Shown piece by piece: positions 11,212 through 22,114 of a DNA stretch of 64,000 bases; position 1 is the stretch's first letter; the number at the start of each line of letters is the position of its first letter. This DNA is from Fomitopsis serialis (Eukaryota; Basidiomycota; Agaricomycetes; Polyporales; Fomitopsidaceae), in the NCBI RefSeq assembly GCF_022376445.1, contig NW_025954966.1, positions 372,001-436,000 of the forward strand. The letters are read 5' to 3'. The translations under genes and the position numbers were made by a program. The notes below the pieces were generated by a model. That model did not search any database. It was not told where the DNA came from and saw nothing but the letters and a program-made list of their open reading frames with translations.

Positions 11212-12165
11212 TGTAAAGAATGAAGTTTTGTTAGAGGAGCGAGCGGTCGTGTGCTGTGAACCCCCCACTAGAAGAGCTGGAGGGAGTGGCGGTGGTTGGG
11301 GAGAACCGGCTGAGCTGCGTACACGCCGTCCTTACGCTGATCGAAGAGTTGTCTATCTGAATCGGGTGCCGCTCTGGACTTGTAAGCAGCCTGGCGCGGC
11401 TCATCTGGCGCGGGGCCCCGCGGAGCATACGAGCTCGGCGCAGCCGCCGCGGCGTCCGATACGGCTTCTGGCTCGGCGGTGATAATGACTCGTCGGGGGC
11501 TGGCGGCATTGGGGTTGTAGAGTTTGCTTGGACTGCCGGCAGATGGGCCTGCCTGGTGTCGGGATGAAGGACGGGGAGAGGAGGTAGCGGTAATCTTGAG
11601 GCGGCGCGAAAAGCCATCAGCTCCGGCCGGCATCGCGGATGGCGAGGTCTACTTGACAGCATTGTTGGGGGTAGTAGTGGAGGAGCGTGCATCCGACGAG
11701 GAGCGGGCGCATGCGGTGGTCAGGGAGTGGAAGAAGAGCCTGAGGGAGCGGGCGTTCGGCCAGCTCATTTTGCTACACTGCGAGCGCAATCGCGGCGGGT
11801 CAGTCTCCATGCGAAAACCCGGCTACGGAGCTACATACGCGGCATGCCTGCGCTGGAACGCGACAAATTTGTCTGCAGGATCTGTGTGTTGCACCAGCCT
11901 GCGGGGCGCGGCCGTGGGGAATGGCTGCGGCGACTCGGACCCGGTGGTGAGGGCGATGGCGAGGGGCCTCCCGGTGACGAAGACAGGCGGAGGAGAGGAG
12001 GATGAGGCGCCCGGGCCCGTCTGTAGCTTGCGGGCGTTCGTCAGGAGCACGTACGTCGGGCGGTAGGCTCGGCGTACCCAATGCGCGATGTTCGGCGGCG
12101 AAGAGAGGGGCGGCAGTGACTGGGTGGGCACGTCCGGTGAAGGCGTACCGCCGATTTTGGAGCAA
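11212..12165 (-). other. Coding-like minus-strand stretch of unknown identity
   Basis: Several minus-strand frames read like real protein separated by frame changes. At about 11823-12131 there is YVLLTNARKLQTGPG, VFVTGRPLAIALTTGSESP and FVAFQRRHAAY. At about 11640-11780 there is LFFHSLTTACARSSSDA. At about 11268-11630 there is GFSRRLKITATSS, KLYNPNAASPRRVIITAEPE and DSDRQLFDQRKDGVYAAQP. The texture is that of a disordered eukaryotic nuclear or adaptor protein. I do not recognise the family. It may be another broken gene, or the distal 5' region of the fungalysin pseudogene. Confidence 0.3.
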
Positions 12166-12499
12166 GCTTCCTGCTCGCTTTCCCTGCTCCCCGCGCCCGT
12201 GCTCCTACTATGCTTCCCTCCTCACATCATCCCCGCTCTGCGCTCGTCGTGTTCTGGACAGTCTTGTCGCTCGAGGCTGGACTTGCGCGAGAGACCTGGT
12301 TCGCGTGGCTAGGTTGCTTGTCACGCAGAACCACGGGACGTCGAGAGGAGGTTCTCAGATTCGAGAGGAGGGCCACCTGGGTCAGGAGCGCGAGCGGGAG
12401 ACCGGGAGAGGGTAGAGGGTGATTCCTTGACAAGCTGAATGCAGCAAGAGCAGCGCGCTGGGCGCTAACGCATGGACCGCTCACACGCACCGTTCACGC

Positions 12500-13115
12500 G
12501 GACTCGCCGCGCGCGCCATGCTCGACCTCATCAGTGCACCTAGCAGACTCTGGCTCAGCGACGGCGCCATATTCATGACCCTCTCTGTCGACCGTGTCCT
12601 GCTCTCGACCAGCCCGGACAGTTGGGACTTGGCCGAGATTTTCTCGTATGCCACCGCTTTCGGTATCTACCTCACTGCCCACCATCACCCTCGTCCCTAT
12701 TTACCTGCATGAAGGCAAAGCTCCTACAACAAATTCGGCGTAACGTTGGAAAACGGGCTCACGCAAGGCTCACGCAGGCGACGAACCACAATGACCGCGT
12801 CCTTCACTCGATTGTCTACCTCCACGTCGCCATCATCTCGCAGGCTCCCATCTTCACCGCACGTTCGCAATGATTCTTCCGCCGCGCTGCGTCATCCAGC
12901 TCGTGTCCAGGATCGTCGCTGAGTACGCCAGTTGGGGTTTCGCTGGTATCCACGGAATCTCACTTGGGTGGGTATTGCCTGGGACTGGGTGCGCCTTCGA
13001 TTATCTCATTGTGGCCCTCTGCATTCTCTAACCTGCGCGCCTGCAGGGCATCATCTCGTTCGTCCCTCTCGACTGGATCAGGTTCGCGATGAAGGCCACC
13101 ATCATCCAGAGGCTT
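12500..13115 (+). pseudogene. Plasma-membrane H+-ATPase (PMA1-type P-type ATPase) C-terminal relic
   Basis: The plus strand holds the end of the membrane domain of a fungal P3-type proton pump. The pieces, in order, are DGAIFMTLSVDRVLLSTSPD, SWDLAEIFSYATAFGIYLT, HSIVYLHVAIISQAPIF, RIVAEYASWGFAGIHGIS, GWVGIAWDW and, after a probable intron ending CCTGCAG, IISFVPLDWIRFAMKATIIQ. They map in the correct order to the last transmembrane helices and cytosolic edge of the pump. Frame changes occur after IYLT, a stop follows ARSQ, and another shift lies inside HGIS-LGW. The phosphorylation (DKTGT) and nucleotide-binding domains are absent. The retained intron suggests a DNA-level duplication, not a retrocopy. 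After ATIIQ the similarity stops and the inverted-repeat gene fragment follows on the other strand. Confidence 0.85.
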
Positions 13116-14513
13116 CCTGGCTGCTGCAACGCCGCAATGGTGCAGGCTTCCGCCGCCCAGTTCCTGCGGCTGGTCCCGCGCGGGCAGAGCCGGGCTGCGC
13201 CCCCGCTCGCGAGGTTACCGGGGGCCGCAACGCGCGCACTGAGGGCGCCTCCTGAAGGCCGCGGCCAGGCAGCAACGGCGCGCACCCCGGGCTCAACCTC
13301 CGCGGTGCGCTTGCGGTTCTGGAGGTACTGGCTGATGCTCAGCCGCAGCTCTTCTGGCGGCGATCCTGCATCGATGTTCGCGTTGGGGTAAGGCCCGGGT
13401 GGTCGCATCTGCAGGGTCGTCAAAGGAGGACTCGGTTGCAGTCTTTGGTCTCCTCCCCGCGGCGGCCAGCAGAGCGAGTTCGAGCTCGCGCCTCTAGTTC
13501 GCGCCGGCTGCAGCCTGGCCGCGCCCGCCCGAGCGCCAATCGACCGGCCTGCGCCTGCCCGCTTGCCATTGCCCCGGAGCACCCAGGTTGGTGGCCGCCG
13601 CCGCCTGCGCGCTGCGCGTTGCATGCGCCGCCTTGGCTGGGCATTGGCTGCGCGCGCGCAGGCGCCCAACTTTCAGGTCCCGGGAGGCTGGGCGGACCGC
13701 CTTTTCCGCTGGCCCCAACGCGCTCTCCAACCGCACCGCGCCGCGCCCGCTCACCTGCAGAAGACTCCTGCAACTCGTGAATTTCAGCCTGCCCGCTACC
13801 GGCGACTTCGCCGGCGCCGAGATCCTCCCCTTGGACGCCGGCTTCTGCTGTCCCCGCGGCAGCTTGGCCAACTTCCTGGTGCCCTTAATCACCGGTTCCC
13901 CATTGCCGCGCCCAAGGCACTCGCCCCCGGCGCCCAGCAGCTTATCGAAAAACCGCGCCGCGCCCCGCAGGCGCCTCGCGCTCGCGCCGGGACCGAGTTG
14001 CCCGATTTCGAGCCTTTCTGGCGAGCGCGCAACTCTGCGCACCCCCGTTTGCACCGCTACCGCCCGCCTCTTCATGCACTTCGCCACCTTGAGTGCTGCG
14101 CCCAAGTTCGACTTCGTGCCCCCTCCATGACCACCTCTAGGCAGGCTCCGCACTGGCGGCGGCGGCACCGGCAACGAGGACCGGTGGAACGACGGTGGAC
14201 GCGAACTGCAGAGCGAGAATTAGCACGATAGTTCAGAGCCAACATTGATTTCATAGATGTTCTGTTCCTAAGCCATATCGGTACGGTGCAGCCCGAAACT
14301 GCCAGGGGTGAATCTGTACGACTACGAGTGCATACTGCGAGCGAGCGGCGAGGAGATAGAACATACGACGAGTATTATGTGAGTGAATGAAGTGCAAATG
14401 GTAAGCAAGGTAGAATAATGCGAAGACCGCGCGGAAAAGGCGGGAGGACTCAGGCGTCGCTACGATCGTAAAGCAGGCCCGAGCCGCCTCCACCTGCGAA
14501 CTGAATGAGAACA
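13116..14513. other. Very GC-rich stretch; unknown coding-like fragment and inverted-repeat right arm
   Basis: On the minus strand, at about 13230-13440, codons with GC-rich third positions encode MRPPGPYPNANIDAGSPPEE, then LRLSISQYLQNRKRTAEVEP. This is the better preserved copy of the fragment at about 2.6 kb. Beyond 13500 two long antiparallel frames exist (minus 13494-14174, plus 13588-14130) with biased composition and no recognisable motif; neither can be preferred. The last 300 bases are the downstream flank of the HECT-like gene. Confidence 0.4.
13340..13490. repeat. Inverted repeat, right arm (partner at about 2520-2670)
   Basis: This stretch matches the reverse complement of 2520-2670. 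The central block around GATGTTCGCGTTGGGGTAAG is identical and the flanks are about 80-85 percent alike by eye. The two arms enclose about 10.7 kb that contains one intact gene and most of the broken fragments. Confidence 0.7.
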
Positions 14514-17500
14514 TTAAAGGATACCACCGTGGGGACTGGCGATCGCAGAAAGCAATTCCTCAAGAAGCCAGCTGTCGATTGCATTGAGGAGGGATGTCGG
14601 CTTGTCCACCGAATTCGGATCGTATACCTCGTGGACGAGCTGTGCGAGGTAGGCAGTCGGAACGACACCCTCCTTGAAGCATGTCTGCCAGCTGACGATG
14701 CCTTCCTTTCGCAGAATGCGCGGCTCGCGACAGGGCAGGCATACGCCTCGTCACTATTGCCGACGAAAGTGATCTGGAAAACCGACTCAGGATCCATATG
14801 CATACTAACGATGCAGACCTGCTGCGAGTACGAACCTTGATTTTCTCGCTACCCACAATCGAGTCGGAGCCAGTGGCAGCGATGGCGAGCATGCGAGGGC
14901 GGAAGCTCGGAGAGTCGATCTCTTCAAGTGAAACGAGGTCAGAGGTGAACGTCCCGGCAGCTCGCTTCCTCTCGAACGACGCAGCGCAGGGAATGCCTGT
15001 GCGCTGGAGGAAGCCCCTGACCACATCCCTAGACTGGCACGCCCATCGTCGAAGGCTATCGTCTTCAGGGGAAGAGGGACTGTGTGCTTGACGATAATAT
15101 CGAGGTAAGGCTTGAGGCTTTCGTAGCTGCCAATTCGCGTCGAACAGGCCGCCATCACGAGTGCAGCTGGTCCACCGGCGAATGCTTGAGCAGCCTGAAG
15201 AAGACTGTAAGAAAGGTAGTCCCTCGGCTGATAGTGCTGCATTAACGAACCTTCGACAACGTGAACCCGTTGTGACACGGCAACTCGAAGCCTGCGCGGA
15301 AAGCACGAGTATCGGTATGCTCTGCAACAGTGTCGTCGCCTAGCAGAGCCTTGTACAGGAGCATTGGGGCAAAAGCAGCATGGGTTTCTTCGTCACGAAT
15401 CGTGTATAATGCAGTCTGCAAAATCTCGTCTCGTCATCTACAAAGCAGATCATGTGCGGCGACTTACATGCTTCCCAAGGTAAATGACAAAGTCTTCTTC
15501 AAATGGTGTGAGATCGCCAGTCGTCCCAATGCTGTCGAGCTGGATGATCTCCGCTGCGAGACGAGGATGGAAGGCCTGTGTGACCTCGCGCGTGATCGCC
15601 TCAAAGTTGCAGCCATTGAGAAGATAGATCAACCATTCTCCTGCGATCTTCGGGATTGCCATACCATTCACCAAGCAGAGGCCGACGATGGCACCGAGGG
15701 CCCCAAGCTCTTCCTTCTGTGCAGGACTCAAGGCTCGCGGAGGGCAAGCAAGGACGTTGGAGTTCTCGCCAAGCCTCGTCATGAAGTACGATGGTAAGCA
15801 GCGAGAGAATTCTGCGAGCAGTACCATCATTGTCTGCCGTTCAAGCCCATCGCCGAACGACGCAACAAGAGGCAGGTCGCCAACTTCGTGGTGCTGTATG
15901 CTGAGAACGACGAGCATTACCACGAGGAGGAACACATGGGGCACTAGAGACTTACGCGCGGAACGATCGATTCATGGCAAGGATGTGGGTGAAGTCGCCG
16001 TTGACTGCAGCCTGGCCAAGCATGTCCTTGAAGATGACTGCCATATGCGGCACGTCAGAACCGTCGATTCGGAGGCGACAAGAAGGCCTCTGGCCATCAG
16101 ATGCAGCCTCAAAAACTGCATTCCTGAGCTCTGCTAGAGCCTCGCATCGTACAGCAGGGTGGTAGGACCCAGACGCCGGACGATATGGAGTCGACCATCC
16201 CAGTCGAGGAGGGATCAAGTCCAGCACGAAACATGGTATAGTCTGTGTTCGCTGCAGAGCAGGGATCGATGATAGCTGCATAGGTGTTAAGCAGCGATGA
16301 CTGAATAACAGGCACGACACTTACTTGTGCCTGCCCAGCTCTGCGCAGCCGCGCCGATACTCGTTGTCGGGGGTGGCTCGGAGCATTGGACACTGCCGCA
16401 GGAGCAGTTGGACCAGCAGGTCCATCGTCGAGGCTGAGCGACTCCAACCCAGGACTAGTAGGGCCAACTAGGCCAAGGGCTTCTTCAACCTCGTCATCGG
16501 TGTCGCTACTACTAGTAAGCTCCGAGTCTCTGGCTAGGCACGTCGAATCACAGAGCACATTGCTATCGCGAGCATGCCCCGATCCAGGCGTCCCATCGCG
16601 TGGCAGCCCATTATAGAATCCGTCCGAAATGCAGGTATGCGGAAGAGGCGGGCTATCGGGGAGGGCAGAGGGAAGGCGAAGCGAGACTGGGGCATTGGCA
16701 ACGACTAATGAAGTTGGAGTAAACATGTGCCTGCAGCGAATGAGTAAGGAATGGACACATACCGAAGTAGACATGAAGTGCACCATCCCGGATACAGAGA
16801 CGAGGCTTACAGAAGTACAAGACAAACATAGACGACGCGAGGGTGGCGATGGTCATGTCTGGTGCAACAGGGTAGCGATGGAGCCATGCCTGTCCATCTT
16901 GGGTGGGAGTACCCTTGTTATGCAGCGACAGAAGCTGAAGCTCGAGCTGTTCGTGGCGATGCTGCGAGAAATTGAGTACCTGGGCGAAATCGTAGCCGAG
17001 AGGTGACGCCCTGAGATCGGCGATAATATCCTCAACAAAAGTGACGATGGATGTTTCGAAAGGGCGCTCATACGTGCGCGCAAGGCCGAAGGAGTTGAGG
17101 TAGTCTCGCATGGTGGAGTAGCGAAACTGGAAAAGGGGGAACTTGTAGCCCATCGATTCGGCATCTGGAGCGAGCTACAGCAAGCGATTCAGCAAAGTAA
17201 GCCACGATTGATCAACTGAAAGGCTTACAGAAGGAGGGTATACATGAGCGACGAGCCGCAATTGACCAGCTTCAGTCAGGCATGGGCCTATCTCCTTGTG
17301 TATGCCCGGGGGACGACCGGAGCCTGGCTGCGTCGCGATCGGGTCGCTCGGGGAGCCGAGCTCGCCCCACGAGGCTGCCGACTTGGACCAGCTGCATTAC
17401 GAGCAGCTGATGTTCGCCTCTCGATGTTGACTCGCTGCGAGGTGCCTGGTGCTTGTGTCGCATTGAACCCGACGAATGGCTGGGTCGGCGAGGGGGCAGC

Positions 17501-17878
17501 AAGTGGCATCGCAGCCTGCATAACACCTGGGAAGCCGAGCGAAGGTGCTGGCTGAGACCCATAAGTAGGAAACAGGGGGGCAGGGGCAGCCGAAAATGCG
17601 AGTTGCGGAGGTTCAGGTGGGGCCAGCGACGACGACGACAGGTGGCTCCGATGGCTGTGATATGGCGTGATCGGAGGTGCAGCACTCGCAGCAGCAGGCG
17701 ATGCATCAGGCTGTCCAGTGTTGGGAGCTGACGACGACATGGTGGGACCCTGAGGGCCTGGCGACGATGCTGTCGGAGTCGAGTCGAGAGCCCGGCGAAG
17801 CTGTGCAAGCTGGGCAGGCGTGAAACCAGCTAGTAGGCCTGGGTCGAGCGAGGATTGCGAAAGGGGGCGATTATCCAT
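14514..17878 (-). CDS. HECT-like domain protein (basidiomycete family), three frame breaks
   Basis: Eight exons can be spliced: 17878-17229, 17174-16763, 16704-16325, 16275-15956, 15900-15468, 15415-15251, 15194-14836 and 14773-14514 (about 993 codons). The N-terminus is a Pro/Ser/Ala-rich tail from MDNRPLSQ with a basic patch. The C-terminal half resembles the HECT fold: GDGLERQTMMVLLAEF matches the N-lobe Gly-x-Gly-x-x-x-Glu/Arg pattern, followed by LGAIVGLCLVNGMAIPKI, ITFVGNSD and SWQTCFKEGVVPTAYL. The cysteine in QTCF is the candidate catalytic residue. HECT proteins transfer ubiquitin from E2 to substrate; here activity is inferred, not shown. The frame is lost near 17308-17312 (G run), 15068-15071 (G run) and 14701-14714. 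Each is restored by one extra base. Either the gene is newly dead or these are sequence errors. Confidence 0.6.
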
Positions 17879-19939
17879 GGCAGGCTAAGAGGTATCGTCA
17901 ACAGGAAGGACTATTGGGAGAGCATGGATACTCACTGTGAATCTGAAGTGTCGTAAATGAACTATAGCTGCAGGGCAGCGACGAAGAACCAGACTCGGAG
18001 CTTGAAGTATACAGTGAACTCTAGTAAAGCGATGGGTCAGCTCGGATGGTAGCAAAGAACGAGAAAAACCCACAAGTCGATGAAGAGGCCAGACGACCTT
18101 TAAGGATATGAGCAAAGCATCCAGAACGATTGGCAAGGCACTCACCGATATTATGGAGAGAATAGTATGCAACAGTGAATATTGCGAGCAATGAATCTTG
18201 AGAGAGTCCGAGGTCAGGGGCATGTATGGAAACGATACACAAGTTCGAGGCACTCACGAGGTTTGGCAAGTATTAACAGTGGGCGACTGGAGGCACTTCG
18301 GTGTCAGGAACTCGACAGCTAATCCATCGTGAGAGGGCAGAGCTCACCGATAGGGTTGTTTGAGAGGCGACAAGCTGTCAACTCGGACGAGCTCAGAGGG
18401 GAGTAAGATGGAGAGGAACTCGACGACTGAGGGGACACTAGGCCAGGTGTGACGATCCGAGTGTTGCAGGGGAAGGCGGGCAGCCTAAGTCGACTCGTTG
18501 GCTGACGACGACAGCGACCTCTAGTAATAGGGGCAGCAGGTAAGCCCACGAGGCATCACGAACAAATAAGCACACACCTCGTACCGACCTCGCCTACAGT
18601 GGTCTTCGGCTTCGATCACTGGAATCGATGCGAGGATTCTAAGGAGAACAGAAACTTCAGCATCGTGCAGTCCCTGAAACACGCAAAGACTGAGATTACC
18701 GAGGAGAAAGATTTGCGACTCCTGGCAAAGGTCGGAAATACAATCAGCCACGACTCGGGGTAGGTCGACCGAAGCTCCAACCAAAGAAGCGACCCACCTC
18801 GCATAGTCCAGGGAATCCGTACAGACCGAGATTCACGAGTAGGGATTCACTATTGGCGAACACTGGAAATGTGGTCGCACATACGAATAGGCTGACCAAA
18901 GCTCCATGTTTGAAGTACCAATGTATATCTCTACAGGACGAGTTTACATATTCACTGTAGGGAGTCGAATATCAGATTATGACCGAGCAGTGCAGAATTA
19001 TACTCTACCTCAGCTAGGGCAATGTGTACGACAGTCGGCACATCTAAGTACGAAGTGTACGAAGTTAAGCGCCGACTACAGACGAAAAGTACGATTTCCT
19101 GTACGACTTATCAGTAAGTAATTTTCCGTGATAACGACCGTCATAAGTGCGAGTGCCAAGAAAATCAAGATCAACCTCATAGTCCTAATTCACTGTATTA
19201 CGTGTCGTGGGCACCGTCGGGTTCCTACTTTGCTTCCGGGGAGGCCTATATGCCGATGCCAAAGGCCTACCAATATTATCCTGAAAAACAACGCCGTCAA
19301 CATGGCATGGGCGTGACATGGCAGATAAGTCCACCGCGAGAGGTCGTGACGCGCGTCGCGCTCGTGGCACAGCCTAGAATCTGGGGGCGACATACTTACA
19401 GTTCAACGCGACGCGTGAGTCGCCTTCCTAGCTTCAGAATCAATGAAAGCACCTCCATGTGAAGGGTATTACGAGACTGAGATCTACCTTCTCGTAGTCA
19501 GGCCTGAGTAACACCAGTTAGTACGCCAGTCTGAACACCGTCTCAAACCTACTCACTCCGTCAACTCGCATCATGTAGCATAACAGAGCTCACATTCCTG
19601 AAGCCATCGCGCCATCAATTGTCATTCGTTCGTCCTGGGGCTGAACACCATCGTTCAACCGAGCGACTTACGGGAAACGGTTCTGCGTCGTAACCGGATG
19701 TCATGCATGATATGTACATTTTGCAAGCTTGTATGTATCTATCAGTCTCACCGTCGCCGCGAGACGATGCAAAGCAAACGAAACATGGAGAGGAAAGCAA
19801 AGTATAAGTTACGCCAAGACATGGCAGCAGCACCAAGCAGCTATACGTTCGACAGATGCGCACTTCATCTTCAAGTTCGTCAGATCATACACCCTCCTTC
19901 CTCACTTCCTCTTCGCCTTCACACCAAATGACGGCTCAC
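17879..19939. other. Intergenic or unresolved region
   Basis: There is no recognisable gene. Minus-strand frames at about 18320-18550 (Ser/Pro-rich) and 18520-18780 have possible splice signals but no family resemblance. The DNA is visibly more AT-rich from 18.8 kb on than the left part of the window. Confidence 0.4.
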
Positions 19940-20541
19940 TGGATGCGGTCCCACTTGTCCTACAGGAACATGTGTCATTTTAACTCCGGCTTCTTCTATC
20001 GCCATCCTCTCCTGCAGCAATTCAAGTGGTACTGGCGCGTCGAGCCAGACGTGCACTTCAGATGCGACGTCAGCTTTGATCCGTTCCGGTACATGGAAGA
20101 CCACAACAAGGTGTACGCATTCACGATCACGATGTACGAGTACTTGGCGACTATCCCCACACTGTGGGCAACGGTCAAGGAGTTCGTGGGGCTGCACCCG
20201 GAGTACGTGAAAGAGAACAATGCCATGAACTACATGAGCGAGGATGGTGGGGCGACGTATAACCTGTGCCACTGTGCGTGCTTCTTATGTCTCGGTGCCG
20301 GGGGAAGTTACTGACAGATGCTGTTCTTCCCGCATTGTATTGTTGGCATTCTCGCCCCCGCCCTGTCATGCCACGCCACATCCTTGTGCCTGGCCGAAAT
20401 TGGATGGTCCGAACATCTACGTGTGCTGTTCGGATTGTAGTCTGGTCCAACTTCGAAATCGCGAACATGGACTTTTGGCACGGAGAGGCTTACTCGCAGT
20501 TCTTCGACTACCCCGACTCGAAGGGCGGGTTCTACTACGAG
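19940..20541 (+). pseudogene. KRE2/KTR-type alpha-1,2-mannosyltransferase (GT15) fragment
   Basis: Two exons (about 19940-20273 and 20441-20541, intron GTGCGT to TTGTAG) encode the centre of a GT15 Golgi mannosyltransferase, which extends O- and N-linked mannan. Motifs are YRNMCHFNSGFF, WRVEPDVHFRCDV, FDPFRYMEDHNKVYAFT, YEYLATIPTLW, DDGG-like SEDGGATYNLCHF and WSNFEIANMDFW, then FFDYPDSKGGFYYE. These include the donor-site and active-site regions. The type II membrane anchor and stem upstream, and the last roughly 60 residues (normally starting RWGDAPVH after the next intron), were not found. It is therefore a truncated copy, although its reading frame is clean. An assembly gap or rearrangement is the alternative. 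Confidence 0.8.
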
Positions 20542-20776
20542 GTGCGTGTCACGCCTTTCTCCTCGGACCGCACTGACCAAGTCCCGTAATCCTCTCTCTT
20601 GTCCTCTGCTCTCCATCCAATGTGCCCCGGGTGATCCTTACAAGACACAGGTATCAAGCACAGCAGACTTATGACTGGAAACGAGCGACGTTACGCTAGC
20701 TCTGAGATGCCATCCATTACATATCCTGTTCACTGTTCCGAAGATCAGAACGACAAACGTAGCTATTCAACTAGGA

Positions 20777-21500
20777 CTACTGCCATCGCCAGCTACGGGC
20801 CTCGAGGTACCATCCGGTCGGTAGCGTTGATCGCAGGATATTACGCATCTTCTCGATCTCCTCTGTTCTGGGCAACGGGAAGATCTCATCCGAAAAGAGG
20901 TCGTAGTTTGTGTAGAGAGACGCAACGTAACGATTTCCCCTACCGCTGGGGTCGGACGCCGAGTTCAGACACGAGGCAATTTGGGCATTCTCTATGAATC
21001 GCGCATCGCGTATCTGCGACTCATCGGCCACGGCCCGCATGACTGCGTAGAAAGTACGGCTGGGGCTGTAGGCTCCGACACCGCCTCCTGTAGAATCGGA
21101 GGAGGGCTCAGCTCCGTCGCCCGACGCCGCGGCGGAAGGGAGCGAGTCGGATGGCTCTTCTTTCGGATAGTAAAAGGACAGATTGTGTGCTTTGGCGTAT
21201 TCCTCCACCACTGCTTCCGTTGTGTCGAATCCGTAGTGCATGGTTGGTGGCCGCCAGCGTAGGTGCGCGTTAGGAATGAGGGTTCGCGGAAGCTTGTCCA
21301 ATGGCAAGCTACGCCTGACTTCGTCTAGGAGTTCGTCCTGTAGATTTTGGAATCCCGTTAATGTCATAATCCTTCTTTAAGCGCATCTGGTCACATACCT
21401 CCGTCATGCTAGGGGGGTGTCGCAGCTGATAAGCGAAAGGCAGATCGTCGCGCGTTGTCCCGGGGGCATCGATTGTTGGGTAGTACTCGATGTTCTCCAT
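20777..21500 (-). CDS. Conserved-looking hypothetical protein, two exons
   Basis: Exons 21500-21399 and 21337-20777 join at a GTATGT/CTACAG intron to give 220 residues in perfect frame (MENIEYYPTIDAPGTTRDDL at the start, LEARSWRWQ at the end). It has a Ser/Gly/Asp low-complexity linker (PSDSLPSAAASGDGAEPSS) between an N-terminal segment with LRWRPPTMHYGF and a C-terminal helical segment (RDARFIENAQIASCLNSA). There is no signal peptide, membrane helix or recognised domain. Its stop is about 235 bases beyond the mannosyltransferase fragment, and the two converge. Function unknown. Confidence 0.65.
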
Positions 21501-22114
21501 CTAAAGTCGCTGAAGGCTCCGCAAGACTATTGGGTGTCGACGTGGCACTGGCTGCTGTGTAGACTGTAAACGTCGGCCGCTGGGTTCGAATATGCTGCGT
21601 GCGCCACAGCGCTTAGTTGTGTAGAAGAATTGACATTGTCAAGATGACCCGAGTTTGGCACGAGGCTCACCCCCACCCAAATGTTGTCTGTTCTGACCCA
21701 CTGCAGCGAAATTTACCCGATCCTGAATGGCACGGAAGGAATTTTGGTATTCAGTTCGAGGCGAGGTGGACTGCCACTAAAAACTTGATGACAGAGGGCT
21801 TCCGTCCCGTCACAACGCCGCCATACACCCACTGGATGACTAGAGCCTCTGGACCGACACATTGACTTTCGAGGACCCCGTGAGCGATGTGGCTATTGGC
21901 AGCGGTGTTGAAGACAGTGAATCATGATTGATGCGATGCATATCACATCCCTACTCGTAGAGTCGACCTAGACACCTACAGCGACATAAGTATATACTGT
22001 CTTCCATCGTCTGTTAAATGCATCATAACGTGTGCTAGGTGTGCTGGGCCACAACATAAAGCGTACAGACCTTTGCTTCTTCGCCATGTTTTCATCAAAG
22101 GACATGAGATAAAA
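21501..22114. other. Intergenic spacer
   Basis: It holds the upstream flank of the hypothetical gene starting at 21500 and the downstream flank of the bromodomain gene ending at 22115. A short open plus-strand frame at 21617-21865 has no features. Nothing else was seen. Confidence 0.5.

Noticed and set aside
13494..14174. 226-codon minus-strand frame and antiparallel 180-codon plus-strand frame
   Set aside because: Both are open mainly because the DNA is very GC-rich. Neither has recognisable motifs or splice structure, so neither is annotated as a gene.
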